A DNA stretch of 64,000 nucleotides, taken from assembly GCA_963675565.2 (NCBI GenBank), contig CAXXYD010000004.1, positions 1,674,001 through 1,738,000 of the forward strand, given 5' to 3'. Shown piece after piece: positions 44,953-53,915 of the stretch. The first letter of the stretch is position 1, and every line of letters begins with the position of its first letter. Under the pieces are notes generated by a model, which ran no database searches, was not told the origin of the DNA, and was given only the letters and a program-made list of their open reading frames with translations. The position numbers were made by a program, and so were the translations under genes. The DNA comes from JARRKU01 sp963675565. Lineage in GTDB: Bacteria > Desulfobacterota > Desulfobacteria > Desulfobacterales > Desulfosarcinaceae.

Positions 44953-46644
44953 ATGCAAAATCATCCGCAAGATGCGACCCCAACCCTGAATCCGCTGGCT
45001 GGCCAGCCGGCCACGCCGGCCATGCTCATCGACGTTCCCCGGCTCGTCACGGCTTACTATACCAAGGAGCCCGACCCTTTGGTGCCGGAGCAGCGGGTGG
45101 CCTTCGGCACCTCGGGGCACCGGGGCTCCGCCCTGGACAACGCATTCAATGAACGGCATATTCTGGCCATCAGCCAGGCCATCTGCCTGTACCGCAGGCA
45201 GCACAAGATCGATGGCCCGCTGTTTCTGGGCATGGACACGCATGCCCTTTCCATACCGGCGCACGCCAGCGCCCTTGAGGTGCTGGCGGCCAACGGGGTG
45301 CAGGTCATGATCTCGCAGGGGGACGAATATACCCCCACCCCCGCCATTTCCCATGCGATTCTGACGCACAATCGCGGACGCAACACCGGACTGGCCGACG
45401 GCATCGTCATCACACCGTCCCACAATCCGCCCCATGACGGCGGTTTCAAATACAACCCGCCCAACGGCGGGCCGGCGGAATCCGCCGTCACCAGTTGGAT
45501 CGAGGCCAAAGCCAACGCCTTTCTGGAAGACGGCCTGGCAGGCCTGAAACGGATTTCTTTCGAAAAGGCGCTGCGTGCCGCAACGACGCACCGATACGAC
45601 TATCTCGAGACATACATCGCCGATCTGGCCGGCGTGCTCGACATGGATGCCATTGGCGGCGCAAAAATCACCCTGGGGGTCGATCCGCTCGGCGGCGCCG
45701 GGGTGCACTATTGGGGACCGATTGCCGAACGCTACGGGTTGAACCTGACGGTGGTCAATCCGGCCGTGGACCCGACCTTCGGTTTCATGACGGTGGACTG
45801 GGACGGGCGGATCCGCATGGACCCCTCCTCGCCCTATGCCATGCAACAGCTGATCGGCCTGAAGGACCGCTTCGAGATCTCCTTTGCCTGCGACACCGAC
45901 CACGACCGGCACGGAATCGTCACCCGCAGCGCGGGCTTGATGCCGCCCAACCACTACCTGGCGGCCGCCATTTTCTACCTGTTTCAGCACCGGCCGAAAT
46001 GGCGCCGGGAAGCGGCGGTGGGCAAGACCGTGGTGAGCAGCCGCATGATCGACCACGTGGCTGCCAAGCTCGGCCGGCGGCTCCACGAGGTGCCGGTGGG
46101 GTTCAAGTGGTTCGCCGACGGCCTCTTCGACGGTTCGCTGGGATTCGGCGGCGAAGAAAGCGCAGGTGCCTCTTTTGTCCGTCTGGACGGCACCGTCTGG
46201 ACCACGGACAAGGACGGCATCATCCCGGCCTTGCTGGCGGCGGAGATGACCGCCCGTCTGGGCCGCGATCCCGGTGAAATCTACCGCGACCTCACCCGCG
46301 CGTTCGGCGAACCGGTTTATGACCGTTTCGAGGCGCCGGCCACTGCGGCCCAGAAGCAACGGCTGGCGAAACTTTCCCCCCGGCAGGTGAAGGGCACCGA
46401 ACTGGCCGGTGAAAAGATTCAGACGGTCCTCACCCGCGCACCGGGCAACGATGCACCCATCGGCGGGTTGAAAGTCATCGCCAAAAGCGGATGGTTTGCG
46501 GCGCGGCCATCGGGGACCGAGGATATCTATAAAATCTATGCCGAGAGCTTTCGGGGCGCAGATCACCTGCGCCGCATCCAGAAAGAGGCTCAGACAATCG
46601 TCAACGAAGCCTTGGCGGACGCCCCGAGTCCACCGGAAAATTGA
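44953..46644 (+). CDS. pgm: Phosphoglucomutase (alpha-D-glucose phosphate-specific)
   Basis: The 563-residue enzyme has the phosphoserine loop VITPSHNPPHDGGFKY near residue 157, the N-terminal FGTSGHRGSAL, the metal loop ACDTDHDRHGIV and the C-terminal substrate loop AARPSGTEDIYKIY. It interconverts glucose-6- and glucose-1-phosphate. Together with the isomerase upstream and the glucan phosphorylase downstream it forms a storage-glucan cluster on the same strand. Confidence 0.96.
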   Translation: MQNHPQDATPTLNPLAGQPATPAMLIDVPRLVTAYYTKEPDPLVPEQRVAFGTSGHRGSALDNAFNERHILAISQAICLYRRQHKIDGPLFLGMDTHALSIPAHASALEVLAANGVQVMISQGDEYTPTPAISHAILTHNRGRNTGLADGIVITPSHNPPHDGGFKYNPPNGGPAESAVTSWIEAKANAFLEDGLAGLKRISFEKALRAATTHRYDYLETYIADLAGVLDMDAIGGAKITLGVDPLGGAGVHYWGPIAERYGLNLTVVNPAVDPTFGFMTVDWDGRIRMDPSSPYAMQQLIGLKDRFEISFACDTDHDRHGIVTRSAGLMPPNHYLAAAIFYLFQHRPKWRREAAVGKTVVSSRMIDHVAAKLGRRLHEVPVGFKWFADGLFDGSLGFGGEESAGASFVRLDGTVWTTDKDGIIPALLAAEMTARLGRDPGEIYRDLTRAFGEPVYDRFEAPATAAQKQRLAKLSPRQVKGTELAGEKIQTVLTRAPGNDAPIGGLKVIAKSGWFAARPSGTEDIYKIYAESFRGADHLRRIQKEAQTIVNEALADAPSPPEN

Positions 46645-46755
46645 TGGAAACACCGCCCGTCGCCACCGGCATCTGATGCGAGCCGGCGGGTATGCGGCGA
46701 ACGGACCCCGTCAAATGGGTATTTAGGATCGAACCCTTAAAGTGAGGTGCCTGAT

Positions 46756-48342
46756 ATGAAAACGGTAATGGTCATCGCAATGGCAATGGTTATGGCCACG
46801 GTGGCGCTATGCGCCGAAGCGTCTGCGCAAACGCCGCCGATACCGGCAGAGGAGCAGCCGGAGGTATTGACCCGGGGACCGGTGAATGAGGCTTTTGCCC
46901 AGCCGGTGAATCTGGAAGATCAGGCCGGCCTTATAGCACCGACTGCCCCGCCCGCCGACATTGCGGAAGAACCGCCGCCGGAGCGTCCCGCAGGCGACCA
47001 GTTTGCCTGGGTGCCGGGGTACTGGGCATGGGATTCGGACCGCAGCGGATATATCTGGGTCAGCGGGTGCTGGCGCGCCGTGCCGCCGCGCATGTCCTGG
47101 GTGCCGGGTTACTGGTCCCAGACCCCGCAGGGATGGCAATGGGTGGCCGGTTTCTGGGCACCGACCGGCAATCGACAAATTGAGTATCTGCCGCCGCCGC
47201 CGGCGCTGACGGACGTTGAACCGACGGGGCCGGCACCGTCGCCGGACCATGTATGGGTACCGCCGTGCTGGTATTGGCGTTACGGGCAGTATGTCCGGCG
47301 GCCCGGCTACTGGATCGGCGGCCAGGCGGACTGGGTCTGGGCCCCGTCGCATTACGTCTGGACACCGCGCGGTTATGTCTTTGCCAGCGGTCACTGGGAT
47401 TACACCCTGGGACACCGCGGGGTGTTGTTCGCGCCGGTCTATTTCCCGAATCGCAGCTATACGCGGCCGGGGTATTCCATCGCCCTCAGCATCGCTGTGG
47501 ACATCGGCAACCTGCAATTCGGCCTGTTCACCCGTCCGCAGTACAGCCACTACTACTTCGGTGATTACTACGACAGCGCCTATATCGGCATCGGTATTTT
47601 CCCGTGGTATCAGGTCGAGCAAAGGCACACATGGTACGACCCGATTTTTGTGCATGACCGCTGGCGCCATCGCAGGGACGAACCGCGATGGGCTCAGCAC
47701 CAGCGGCAGGAATACGACCGTCGCCGCACCAACAAGGCGCTTCGGCCGCCGCGGACCTATCGCGAAATGGAGGACAGGGTGACCCGGATGCCGGCATCCC
47801 AGCGCCGAAACTTCGAGATTGCCGCACCGATAGCCCGGGTTGCCGTCAGAAAGGCGACGGGCTTCACCTTCGAGAAAACCAAACCGGAAGTTCGACCGCA
47901 GCTGTCGAAGCATACCGGCAATGTGCGCAAGTTTGCCCAAGAGCGCAACCGCTGGGAATCGCAGGGGCCGGCGCCTGGTGCCACCTGGCCGGCGATGGGG
48001 CGCAGACTACCCGCCGATTCTAAAGTAGCGGTGCCGTCAGTAAAGCAGCGCAAAGGGGAAACCCGGCCATCCGATTCCATGCAATCCGCTCCGGCAGAGC
48101 GCCCAAGTCGCAGCCGAACCCCAGGCAGCAGATGGAAGGGTTCATCAGCTTCACCGGCCCAGCAGCGGCAGATAAAAAATGAACCGCACCAGGAGGAACG
48201 CTATCAGGCGGACAAAGTCATTGTCCGGACCCCACCGGTGGTGGGCAGGCCGGAAGGCAGAGTTTCCCGCAAAGGACTGCCCCCTCAGCCGGCCGAAGAA
48301 CAGAACGATTCAAACAGGCTCAACCGACATCAACGTTATTGA
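46756..48342 (+). CDS. YXWGXW-repeat secreted/envelope protein
   Basis: The 528-residue protein has a signal peptide (MKTVMVIAMAMVMATVALCAEASA) and then a Pro-rich region and repeated aromatic motifs at about 75-245: FAWVPGYWAWD, YIWVSGCWR, MSWVPGYWSQ, WQWVAGFWAP, HVWVPPCWYW. These match the YXWGXW repeat described in planctomycete and deltaproteobacterial envelope proteins; its function is unknown. The second half is basic and Arg/Gln/Pro-rich, probably disordered. It lies between pgm and glgP, with 10 bases to glgP. Strong aromatic repeats suggest carbohydrate or surface interaction, but that is inferred. Confidence 0.75.
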   Translation: MKTVMVIAMAMVMATVALCAEASAQTPPIPAEEQPEVLTRGPVNEAFAQPVNLEDQAGLIAPTAPPADIAEEPPPERPAGDQFAWVPGYWAWDSDRSGYIWVSGCWRAVPPRMSWVPGYWSQTPQGWQWVAGFWAPTGNRQIEYLPPPPALTDVEPTGPAPSPDHVWVPPCWYWRYGQYVRRPGYWIGGQADWVWAPSHYVWTPRGYVFASGHWDYTLGHRGVLFAPVYFPNRSYTRPGYSIALSIAVDIGNLQFGLFTRPQYSHYYFGDYYDSAYIGIGIFPWYQVEQRHTWYDPIFVHDRWRHRRDEPRWAQHQRQEYDRRRTNKALRPPRTYREMEDRVTRMPASQRRNFEIAAPIARVAVRKATGFTFEKTKPEVRPQLSKHTGNVRKFAQERNRWESQGPAPGATWPAMGRRLPADSKVAVPSVKQRKGETRPSDSMQSAPAERPSRSRTPGSRWKGSSASPAQQRQIKNEPHQEERYQADKVIVRTPPVVGRPEGRVSRKGLPPQPAEEQNDSNRLNRHQRY

Positions 48343-48352
48343 GGGAAAAACC

Positions 48353-50902
48353 ATGGATAACAAACCCATACAGGCCGGCCACCCCCTATACAGCCTGCTA
48401 CCCATCCAGGTCGAGGGTTTCGATGCCCTGGCTGAACTGGCCCTGGACATGTACTCGTCGTGGAATCACTGCGCCGACAATGTGTGGCGGCGGCTTGATC
48501 CGGAATTGTGGGAAATCACACACAACCCCTGGGTGGTCCTGCAGACCGTCTCCAACGACCGGATCGCACATGTACTGGCTGAACCCGCCTTTCGCAAAAC
48601 CGTAGACGACATGGTGCAGGCCAGGCGCCAGGCGGCGGCCGCACCCGCGTGGTTCCAACGGCATCATGCCCAGGGACCCTTGAGCGGCGTCGCGTATTTC
48701 AGCCTGGAGTTCATGTTGAGCGAGGCGTTGCCCATCTACTCGGGCGGACTGGGCAATGTGGCCGGCGATCAGCTCAAAGCCGCAAGCGATCTGGGGGTGC
48801 CGGTGGTCGGGGTGGGACTGCTCTACCAGCAGGGTTATTTCCGACAGATGATCGATCAAGACGGCACCCAGCAGGCCCTTTACCCGTATAACGACCCCGG
48901 GCAGCTGCCCATCACTCCCTTGCGCCAGGCCGACGGCGAGTGGCTTCGGCTGGAGATCGACCTGCCGGGGTACTCGGTCTGGCTGCGCGCCTGGCAGGTT
49001 CAGGTCGGCCGGGTGACGCTCTACCTGCTGGACAGCAATGACGCGGCCAATTTTCCCGCCCATCGGGGCATTACCAGCGAGCTTTACGGTGGCGGGCCGG
49101 AGCTGCGCCTCAAACAGGAACTGCTCCTGGGAATCGGCGGATGGCGGCTGCTGAATGAAATTGGCCTGGCGCCGGAAGTCTGCCATCTGAATGAAGGGCA
49201 TGCCGCCTTTGCCGTACTGGAACGCGCCCGCAGTTTCATGCAGGCCAACGCACAGCCCTTCGATGTCGCCCTGACCGTCACGCGCGCCGGCAACCTGTTC
49301 ACCACCCACACGGCCGTGGCCGCCGGTTTCGACCGATTCGCACCGGCCCTTATCGGGCAGTACCTCGGCGGTTATGCAGAACAGGAGCTGGGCATTACCC
49401 TGCCCGAATTGCTGGCCCTGGGCCGCCGCAACCCGGACGACGCCTCGGAAAGCTTCAACATGGCCTATCTGGCCATCCGCGGCAGCGGGGCGGTCAATGG
49501 CGTCAGTCGGTTGCACGGCAAGGTCAGCCGGCACCTGTTCACACCGCTTTTTGCCCAGTGGCCGGCGGATGAAGTGCCCGTGGGACACGTCACCAACGGC
49601 GTCCACGTACCGACCTGGGACTCGGTCCCGGCCGACGATCTTTGGACCCGGGCCTGCGGCAAAAACCGCTGGGTGGCATTACCGGATACCCTCGAAGAAC
49701 ACATCCGCCGGATTTCCGACACCGACCTTTGGCAATTCCGCATCGCCGCCAGCCAATCCCTGGTGGATTACGCCCGCGAACGGTTGTCCCGTCAACTGGC
49801 CGCCTGCGGCGCGGCTCCCCAGGCGGTGGCAGAAGCACAGCAGCTGTTTGACCCCCACGTGCTGACCCTGGGCTTCGCGCGCCGTTTCGCCACCTACAAA
49901 CGGCCCAACCTGCTGCTGCAAGACCCGCAGCGGCTGCTGCGCCTGCTCACCCATGCACAACGACCGGCGCAGCTGATCATCGCCGGCAAGGCCCACCCGG
50001 ATGACAAGGCGGGACAGGACCTGATCCGAGAATGGATCAATTTCATCCGCCAGCCGGAAGCCCGGCCCCACATTGTCTTTCTGAGCGACTATGACATGCT
50101 GTTGACCGAACACCTGGTCCAGGGGGTGGATGTCTGGATCAACACACCGCGTCGCCCCTGGGAGGCGTGCGGCACCAGCGGCATGAAGGTGCTCGTCAAC
50201 GGCGGCATCAATCTTTCGGAGCTGGACGGCTGGTGGGCCGAAGCCTACACCCCGGAGGTGGGATGGGCGCTGGGGGACAGCCGGGAACATGGCGACGATC
50301 CGGCCTGGGACAAGGCCGAAGCCGAAGCACTCTACGACCTGCTCGAGCAGGAGGTAATCCCCGAGTTTTATGACCGCGACGAAAATGGCATCCCCAGGGC
50401 CTGGGTGGCGCGGATGCGCGAAAGCATGGCACAGTTGACACCACGCTTTTCCGCCAACCGCGCGGTACGCGAATACACCGTGCAGCACTACTTGCCGGCG
50501 GCATCGGCCTATCGTTCACGGGCCGCCGATAAAGGCTCAGCAGGCGAACGCATGATCGCCTGGCGCCGGGCACTGGAGCAAAAATGGGCCGGATTGCGCT
50601 TTGGTGTAGTGAAGATAAAGACCCACGGCAAGCAGCACGCGTTTGAGGTCCAGGTCTTTCTCAACGGCCTCGACCCCCAGGCGGTGCAGGTGGAACTCTA
50701 TGCCGATGAAGCCAACGGCGGCACACCGATGCGGCAGGAGATGACGCCCATTCGCCCGGCGTCCGATGCATCGGACGCCACCGTTTATGGTGCCGCCGTG
50801 TCCGCGGACCGCCCATCGACGGACTACACGGCACGCGTTGTGCCGTATTTCGACGGCGTGGCGGTTCCCCTGGAACATCAACGCATCCTGTGGCAACGCT
50901 GA
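48353..50902 (+). CDS. glgP: Alpha-glucan phosphorylase (GT35 family)
   Basis: The 849-residue enzyme is the short alpha-glucan phosphorylase form. Key parts are GVAYFSLEFMLSEALPIYSGGLG near residue 105, VCHLNEGHAAFAVLERA, the GYAEQE stretch and the PLP-lysine region EACGTSGMKVLVNGGINLSE near 605. It releases glucose-1-phosphate from storage glucan, which Pgm and the isomerase then take to glycolysis. GAGGG lies before the ATG at 48353; the frame runs back into the preceding gene to 48179. A 19-bp GC-rich hairpin follows the stop. Confidence 0.92.
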   Translation: MDNKPIQAGHPLYSLLPIQVEGFDALAELALDMYSSWNHCADNVWRRLDPELWEITHNPWVVLQTVSNDRIAHVLAEPAFRKTVDDMVQARRQAAAAPAWFQRHHAQGPLSGVAYFSLEFMLSEALPIYSGGLGNVAGDQLKAASDLGVPVVGVGLLYQQGYFRQMIDQDGTQQALYPYNDPGQLPITPLRQADGEWLRLEIDLPGYSVWLRAWQVQVGRVTLYLLDSNDAANFPAHRGITSELYGGGPELRLKQELLLGIGGWRLLNEIGLAPEVCHLNEGHAAFAVLERARSFMQANAQPFDVALTVTRAGNLFTTHTAVAAGFDRFAPALIGQYLGGYAEQELGITLPELLALGRRNPDDASESFNMAYLAIRGSGAVNGVSRLHGKVSRHLFTPLFAQWPADEVPVGHVTNGVHVPTWDSVPADDLWTRACGKNRWVALPDTLEEHIRRISDTDLWQFRIAASQSLVDYARERLSRQLAACGAAPQAVAEAQQLFDPHVLTLGFARRFATYKRPNLLLQDPQRLLRLLTHAQRPAQLIIAGKAHPDDKAGQDLIREWINFIRQPEARPHIVFLSDYDMLLTEHLVQGVDVWINTPRRPWEACGTSGMKVLVNGGINLSELDGWWAEAYTPEVGWALGDSREHGDDPAWDKAEAEALYDLLEQEVIPEFYDRDENGIPRAWVARMRESMAQLTPRFSANRAVREYTVQHYLPAASAYRSRAADKGSAGERMIAWRRALEQKWAGLRFGVVKIKTHGKQHAFEVQVFLNGLDPQAVQVELYADEANGGTPMRQEMTPIRPASDASDATVYGAAVSADRPSTDYTARVVPYFDGVAVPLEHQRILWQR

Positions 50903-50956
50903 TCCGTCCGGGCCAAGAAAAAGCAGTGCTCGGTCAACCGGCGGATCCTTTACGGC

Positions 50957-50999
50957 TGCCGGCGCAGCTGGTCTGGCTTGCAGACCAGCTGCGCCGGCA
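50957..50999. repeat. 19-bp perfect GC-rich hairpin after glgP
   Basis: TGCCGGCGCAGCTGGTCTG (50957-50975) and its exact reverse complement (50981-50999) enclose the loop GCTTG. No T-run follows on either strand, so it may be a barrier between convergent genes, a Rho-assisted terminator or a mRNA 3'-end protector. Confidence 0.7.
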
Positions 51000-51062
51000 C
51001 AATTGGATCCATGCCGAAACCTCCAGCCTGAAGCTATCCCTTCAGGCGCCCTTGCGGGCTCG

Positions 51063-51716
51063 CTATCGCCATCGGTAGGGTCGTGACGGCTTATGCCAAT
51101 AGCCGCGGCGCCAGCTCCAGCGATCCCCGAGCCACAGCCAGGCACCGCCCACCCAGACATAATCCGGACCCGGCGCCGCCACAACCGTTTCGGGCAGGGG
51201 TACCGGTGGCGCCGGACCCACCACGCCGCCCACCTGGGAGGACTCGATCTGGTTGGGTGTATTGATCATGAAGTCAATCACCCGTTCGCTGACCCCGGCG
51301 TTCTTCAGCGCAATGATATCCGCCGTGGCGAGGTGGTAAACCGTTCTGGAGTTGCGGATCTGGCTGATGATCAGATCGTCGCTGATCCCGGCCTGCGCCA
51401 GCGCCTGCACATCGCCCACGGTCAACGGCTGGCCCCGCTCGACGCGCTGCATGGTCTGGGGCGCCCGGGCCCTCAACTGCGCCTCCTGATCCTGGTCCAT
51501 ACCGTGCCCGACGAGACCCCCGATGAGCGCCCCCACGGCGCCGCCGACAAATGCACCGGACCCCCCGTGGCGGCCCATACTGCCGATCATGGCACCCGTG
51601 GCCCCGCCGGCCAGGGCGCCCGAGGCGGTGTAGTCCGGCCGTCCCTGGGGCGAATAACAGCCTGCCATCGATAGTCCAAAAAACGAAACCACCATCAAAA
51701 CTATTATCCGTTTCAT
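51063..51716 (-). CDS. Glycine-zipper lipoprotein with YXWGXW-like C-terminus
   Basis: The 217-residue protein has a lipoprotein signal (FGLSMAGC, Cys20), a glycine-rich zipper near 30-70 (GALAGGATGAMIGSMG, GAVGALIGGLVG), a helical middle with AQAGISDDLIISQI and KNAGVSERVIDFM, and a C-terminal aromatic segment YVWVGGAWLWLGDRWSWRRGYW. The tail matches the motif seen in the protein at 46756, on the other side of glgP. GAGGAA lies 7 bases before the ATG. Function is unknown; an outer-membrane stress or envelope role is inferred from the composition. Confidence 0.72.
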   Translation of the reverse strand: MKRIIVLMVVSFFGLSMAGCYSPQGRPDYTASGALAGGATGAMIGSMGRHGGSGAFVGGAVGALIGGLVGHGMDQDQEAQLRARAPQTMQRVERGQPLTVGDVQALAQAGISDDLIISQIRNSRTVYHLATADIIALKNAGVSERVIDFMINTPNQIESSQVGGVVGPAPPVPLPETVVAAPGPDYVWVGGAWLWLGDRWSWRRGYWHKPSRPYRWR

Positions 51717-51917
51717 TTTCTTTTCCTCTTTTTTCGGTTTTGTAACAGCTCGCGACCCCGTCTGGAACCCGGATCGATCTCCCGTCGGAAAATCACCGAC
51801 CCCCTATTTCCGGGCAGCGACAGGTGAACACAGACGCGTTCAATGCCATCCTTGGGCACCCGGTTGATCAATTTTCCATCTTTGGCACAGTACATATCAA
51901 CCAACTGAAAATATTAA

Positions 51918-52427
51918 TTATTTTTTCTCCGGCAGGTGGCGGCGCAACAAAACCGCCTGAAACCAGATGCCGATGGCAATCAAGGCCACATAAAGAACCA
52001 TCTCGATCCGGGGATTCCAGCCCAGGGATTGTACAACGAGGGTGGAACCGGCGACCGACGACAGGGCGATGAGCGCCCAGTCGAACAATACATACAACAA
52101 AATCGCACCGATTATCCCCCCGGCAACGCTGACAGCCGGAACCGCTGCAAACCCGGCCAGCATGGTCAAATAGGCCGCAATGGTGCTTCCGGCGGCAAAC
52201 CCGCCGAGCCCGATGGCAAGCGTCTGGAAAAATAAGGCCAGCAAAGCGCCCACAATCCCGAACGCCGTTGCTGCGGCCCAGGCCATCCATGCCGGCTGCA
52301 GTCCAAAATAGGACTGTGCCAGCTGCAGCCCGGCCACAAAACCCACGCAGCCGACAAAAAGCCAGAACAGCCTGCGGCCCAATGCCAGGAGCAGGATGCC
52401 CATCGCGACACAGAAAATGTTTGTCAT
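51918..52427 (-). CDS. DUF4203-like membrane protein
   Basis: A 169-residue protein with about six short hydrophobic segments rich in Gly/Ala and Leu (FWLFVGCVGFVAGLQLA, AWAAATAFGIVGALLALFF, GGIIGAILLYVLFDWALIAL). It resembles the TMEM198/DUF4203 family. No function is established. A candidate promoter lies 92 bases upstream. The gene at 51063 follows on the same strand after about 200 bases. Confidence 0.65.
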   Translation of the reverse strand: MTNIFCVAMGILLLALGRRLFWLFVGCVGFVAGLQLAQSYFGLQPAWMAWAAATAFGIVGALLALFFQTLAIGLGGFAAGSTIAAYLTMLAGFAAVPAVSVAGGIIGAILLYVLFDWALIALSSVAGSTLVVQSLGWNPRIEMVLYVALIAIGIWFQAVLLRRHLPEKK

Positions 52428-52518
52428 TCAGACCTCTTTGTTGTCAAACCAGGCGGGCACTTTCAAGTATGGGGCACATCAATGCAGGGTCAAAGCAGCC
52501 GTCCGCCGGCAAGGGCAT

Positions 52519-52547
52519 AATATAAGCGCTGCGTAGGCAACAATCAA
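52519..52547 (-). promoter_or_regulatory. Candidate sigma-70 promoter for the DUF4203-like gene
   Basis: On the minus strand TTGATT and TATATT are exactly 17 bases apart. The surrounding 52428-52758 gap shows no gene. Confidence 0.5.
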
Positions 52548-52758
52548 GGGGAGTCCGTCCCGGGAGGTACGGCTCTAAAGTTTCTGTTTGCACAAACGGC
52601 ATGAAGTTCCATTGCCCCCGGAAGGCACGTATTGGCATGGGCGGGCGACTTATAACGATGCGCAGGGCATAAGGGTGGTTTTGGAATTGACTTGGCTGCC
52701 GGCCAACCGTCCGGAGGCATACGCTTGAAGCCATGCGTAAAAGTGGTATCGGGTATTC

Positions 52759-53334
52759 TCACCCAGGCATGCATTCATGCATCGCATCGCTTACGAACTC
52801 AAAAACATCCACCAGCCTGAGCACCCCGACGATTTCCCGTGCGTCCCGGTCAGCCGTCACCAGCAGAGAGTGGTGCTGCCCGATAATCAATCGGTGAATG
52901 GCTTCATCCATGGTGCTGCTCTCATTGACGAATTCCCCCTTGTCGGGTGTATACATGATGTCTTTGACTTTCAAATGGATCCCTTTTTCGCACAAGTTTT
53001 CAAGGGCCTGTTCCCACAGGTGATATTGCTCCAGGGTCGATTTGACGTAGCTGTCGCTGAAGCCGAGACGGTGCATGGAGCCATTTTGCACGGCGCTTCT
53101 CATTCGCTTGTAGTTGGGTTCGAGCGCCTCGATTACATCATGCTGGCTCAACTTGCCGACAAAGTGCTTGTTTTCGTCAAACACCAGAATGGCCCGGTGC
53201 TGGTATTGATTTTGGACAAACGCGGCCTGCGCTTTTCTCAAAGCGTCCACGGCTTCAAGCAAAGAGGCCGTTTCGGGTACCGTGGCATACTCGGAAAGCG
53301 GTACCATCAGTTCCTTTACCCGGCAAGATCGCAT
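52759..53334 (-). CDS. CBS-domain protein
   Basis: The 191-residue soluble protein contains two CBS modules: about 1-72 (KELMVPLSEYATVPETASLLEA, ILVFDENKHFVGKLSQHDVI) and 120-185 (VKDIMYTPDKGEFVNESSTMDE, LLVTADRDAREIVGVLRLVDV). Between them lies a helical insert (SYVKSTLEQYHLWEQALENL). CBS pairs bind adenosine nucleotides and control partner proteins. No catalytic domain is fused, so it is probably a stand-alone sensor. It is monocistronic, at the end of an intergenic gap. Confidence 0.87.
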   Translation of the reverse strand: MRSCRVKELMVPLSEYATVPETASLLEAVDALRKAQAAFVQNQYQHRAILVFDENKHFVGKLSQHDVIEALEPNYKRMRSAVQNGSMHRLGFSDSYVKSTLEQYHLWEQALENLCEKGIHLKVKDIMYTPDKGEFVNESSTMDEAIHRLIIGQHHSLLVTADRDAREIVGVLRLVDVFEFVSDAMHECMPG

Positions 53335-53915
53335 TGCATACCTCCTCTCAGGCTTTTTTGGGTCAACCGCACACCGTATGAAAACTTACACCTGCGGTCC
53401 CAACAAGTGGTCCGATGGGGTCTGCGCAGGCATTTAGGGTCACTTCCATGTGGTGTTTCACTCAACAAAATCAAGCTGATTTTGTCAATGGATATTCACT
53501 GGCAGCGGGAAATCATCGTTCAACACCGATAATGCCGTTTTTTGAATCACCCACTCGGCCCTGCACACAGGAAGGCACCCCGTGGTGCCAATCGTTTTGC
53601 CCCGCTGGCCATCGTTGTGTTTGATGCATTCCCCCTGAATGCCCCCGGCTTCATGGGCAGTTCTCCGGCACCAGAATAAGGTATGGTGAAAAAATCGACA
53701 ATATGATATGGCCTAACCAGCTAAAAACATATGTTTAAATTGAAAAACCGCAGACAGGGTGCTTCACGGGGCCGGTACTGAATTCATCGAGAGGATATTG
53801 AACGATCCGAATGCCTTCTCGCTGGTTAATGGGACCGATAAATATTGGTCAATACGGTCCAGCCGGCCACCGGAACCTTTTTATTACCCAGAGACTCATA
53901 AGGGAGACCGCCGAT
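53335..53915. other. Intergenic region between divergent CBS gene and glnS
   Basis: A 581-base stretch with no gene I can support and no hairpin longer than 6 bp. AAACATATGTTT (53725-53736) is a 12-bp palindrome that may be a regulatory site. The promoter of glnS is not clear. Confidence 0.5.

Noticed and set aside
44878..46653. 591-aa open frame antisense to pgm
   Set aside because: Mirror of phosphoglucomutase codons; the plus-strand frame has full family motifs.
50890..51078. 62-aa open frame after glgP on the plus strand
   Set aside because: It begins at a GTG inside the glgP end and its middle is only the translation of the 19-bp hairpin.
51713..51904. 63-aa open frame upstream of the glycine-zipper lipoprotein
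   Set aside because: It lacks a Shine-Dalgarno, and its basic tail is made by the A-rich ribosome site of the next gene. It could be real but I cannot support it.
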